A DNA stretch of 64,000 nucleotides from Onchidella celtica. Its lineage: Eukaryota; Mollusca; Gastropoda; Systellommatophora; Onchidiidae. This document shows, one piece after another, positions 61,901 through 64,000 of this stretch. The notes under the pieces were generated by a model, which worked only from the letters and a program-made list of their open reading frames with translations, made no database searches and had not been told where the DNA came from. Where the stretch lies: assembly GCA_963931925.1 (NCBI GenBank), contig OZ007567.1, positions 80,609,186 through 80,673,185 of the forward strand. Reading direction: 5' to 3'. Positions within the stretch are counted from its first letter, which is position 1, and each line of letters begins with the position of its first letter. The translations under genes were made by a program, and so were the position numbers.

Positions 61901-64000
61901 AGAGAGAGAGAAACTTGAGGGGAAGGCGGCCAAGGATTTGACGACACAAGTTTATTTGTTTTTATAAGAGGTGGATCTCGGCCCGAGAAAAGAATTTCAC
62001 ATCACTGTCACTGCATTAAGCATGGCCAAGGACGCATCAACGATGCAATATTTAACTCAACATAATGCCATATATGACAATGCGACTTCCTGAGGTAAAA
62101 TAATTAATGTTTGTTCCTGTAGAAGAAGTCGTAGACAAAAGACAAAAACTGGAAACAAGCGATGGCAATTTTTCAATTTATGAGTGGGGCGGCAAACTGA
62201 ACTGAACAAAAATGTAAGAGCTGTGGGAAATTCTGTTCCCTGCAGTATTTTGAACGTACGTGTAGTTTTGTTGAAACGCTCCCGGCTCTCAAAAAAATTG
62301 AAAAAAGTGTGAGAAATATTGGCAGACACAATGACTTTTAAAAACGTATCATCTTTTGCTACAAAATGCACGATGGCTAAGAAACACAGTAATGCGGTTT
62401 CCAGGGCAATTTCCTGACACACATACCCCTCCCTACCCTAAAATCCGTACGTAACTCTCTTCCAAAGTATAGATTGTGGCGCAGCATGAAAAGTGGAACT
62501 ATCAACGTCAGATTTTCTGTTACAATTTAATCATACTTTTCCTATTCCAGATTTAGTGTCTCGGTGGGTTGTGCTGTCCAATTTCTATTCCCAGTTATCT
62601 TACAGCTTAACCCAAAGCACTTCGTGACCGATTGAGGCTGGGTTCTGATTAAGCCTGGCAACTTCAAGATCACCCGTAGATAAGCACGCCACCTGACAGA
62701 ACTTGCGGTAAGGCAGTACAAAATCACACTCACTGACACAGCTACATACGCCTAGCCTGTACACACTTTACATTATAAAATTTGAATCTTTCCAGGAAGG
62801 AAGAATAAACGGCAAGTGCGCTAAGAAGGCACAGGAAAAAACATTTGAAAAAAAATGTAATAAACCGTGCACAGCTGTCCGTGAAAATAAGAAAACTACT
62901 GGTGCTCTCAGAGAACCATTTACTTTTATCGTGAAACGTTCGCTGCCCGTGGCTACTTTTAGCGAATGTTACATACAATGTGATACAGAGTTCTTCGTTC
63001 TCTGCATTCTCGACATTCGGCCCATGTGTATAACCGCAAACCTATACAGTTTTCTCCTTTATTTTTTCTATGAATCAAGGCTGTGGTTAAATGGACCGTG
63101 ATATCTCTCCAAAGATTATTTAGCTTCTAACTTTAATTGCCATAGGATTTCTCCTCGAGTCTCTTTTGGGGGTACGTTCGCTGTGGGATCCAAGGACATC
63201 TCGGATTTTATGTCCACCATTGTGAAGCTCCCGTGGGTCAACCTCGGATCTCATATTTTAATGTGGAATGTACAATATTCTCGCAAGAAAGAGTCAGAAA
63301 CGCTGAATGGGAAAGCCTTGAAGACATGAGTGGTAAACATATTAAAATACCACCTTTGGCTAACCTCGAAAATGACACTCACGCGCACAAGTAAAACATC
63401 TGTTGCTAATAATTTGTGAGCTGCCATTCAAGTGCGCTTTCTCAGACTGTCGTACTCTTTCCTTGCGACAAATGTAGAACATGAGTTGCGAAATGTTACT
63501 TTGCACAAACTGACAGTGAAAATGAAATCAACACAAATGATAATCTTCCTGGTTGCTTAAAATAAATGCTGGAAAAATTACTTCACAGCTAATCAGAAAC
63601 GAAATTTCAGTTGGACGCTGAGAAAGTGGTCAAAAATGAAGTCGTGCCTGATTAAGTTTCTAAGCTGTGCATCGGTTTGTTTGATTCAAACTAAACAGAA
63701 AAACTGAAAACGCGGCAGATTAAATTACTGGTATGAAATCCAGTCCGGTGAATGCTAACTCGGACGGCGTTTCTAATCTATGGACCAGAGATTACGTCAT
63801 CTGCAGCAAATAATGAACTGCGCCCGAAGACAAGAGATGGTCACATTCAATTTGTCTGGGCACTCTGGGCTGTCACCAACAAGTTGACCGGCGCACACAC
63901 ACACTCTAAGGAGATACCAATCCACTGACATAAAATGAAAACCAAACTACCGGCACGTCAATTTATCATCTCCTCAAAAATCGCCATACAAATTTGTTCG
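58986..64000. other. No recognisable exon; probable intron or 5' flank of the TIA1-like gene
   Basis: Frames at 60303-60650 and 60723-61208 (161 codons) match no domain known to me and have no initiation or splice context that convinces. I searched the minus strand for the LYVGNL start of RRM1 by eye without success. Confidence 0.45.

Overview
The window is eukaryotic, almost entirely non-coding DNA from a metazoan. The one host exon I can recognise is a 96-nt, phase-0 exon on the minus strand at 51295-51390. It encodes the RNP1 part of the first RRM of a TIA1/TIAR (Drosophila Rox8-like) RNA-binding protein and has a GT donor and an AG acceptor with a strong polypyrimidine tract. I found no other exon of this gene. 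The simplest reading is that 51391-64000 is the upstream intron, with the first coding exon beyond the right edge, and that much or all of 1-51294 is the downstream intron or intergenic DNA. The invertebrate-style RRM1 sequence, long (CT)n, (GA)n and (TATC)n arrays, long G/C homopolymers and a dense set of miniature transposons suggest a marine lophotrochozoan, probably a mollusc. That is an inference, because no marker gene fixes the species.

Left part (1-24 kb): AT-rich DNA without recognisable genes. It holds two direct copies of a transposon with hairpin ends (3798-4277, flanked by an 8-bp direct repeat, and 13536-14003), a hAT-type MITE with an 8-bp duplication (5801-6412), a TA-flanked mariner-type MITE (9904-9983), a tRNA-Asp-like SINE head (17178-17249), several (CT)n arrays and copies of two dispersed repeat families.

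Middle (24-46 kb): an 815-bp (TATC)n array with higher-order structure, purine tracts, a degraded hAT-like element with a nested retroposon fragment, a Penelope-like terminal segment with a hammerhead-like core, and a MITE family (ends GGTATAGAGC) in three states: fragment, complete, and interrupted by a retroposon.

Right part (46-64 kb): the TIA1-like exon and its neighbourhood, two long diverged copies of a repeat ending in GGGGCCATCC, a 5'-truncated LINE with a perfect 12-bp target-site duplication and an open reverse transcriptase C-terminal frame, a 260-bp foldback element and a second hAT-type MITE. There is no operon or gene cluster. The biology visible is the transposon ecology of long introns around one conserved RNA-binding-protein exon. 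I do not see a convincing undescribed multi-gene system.
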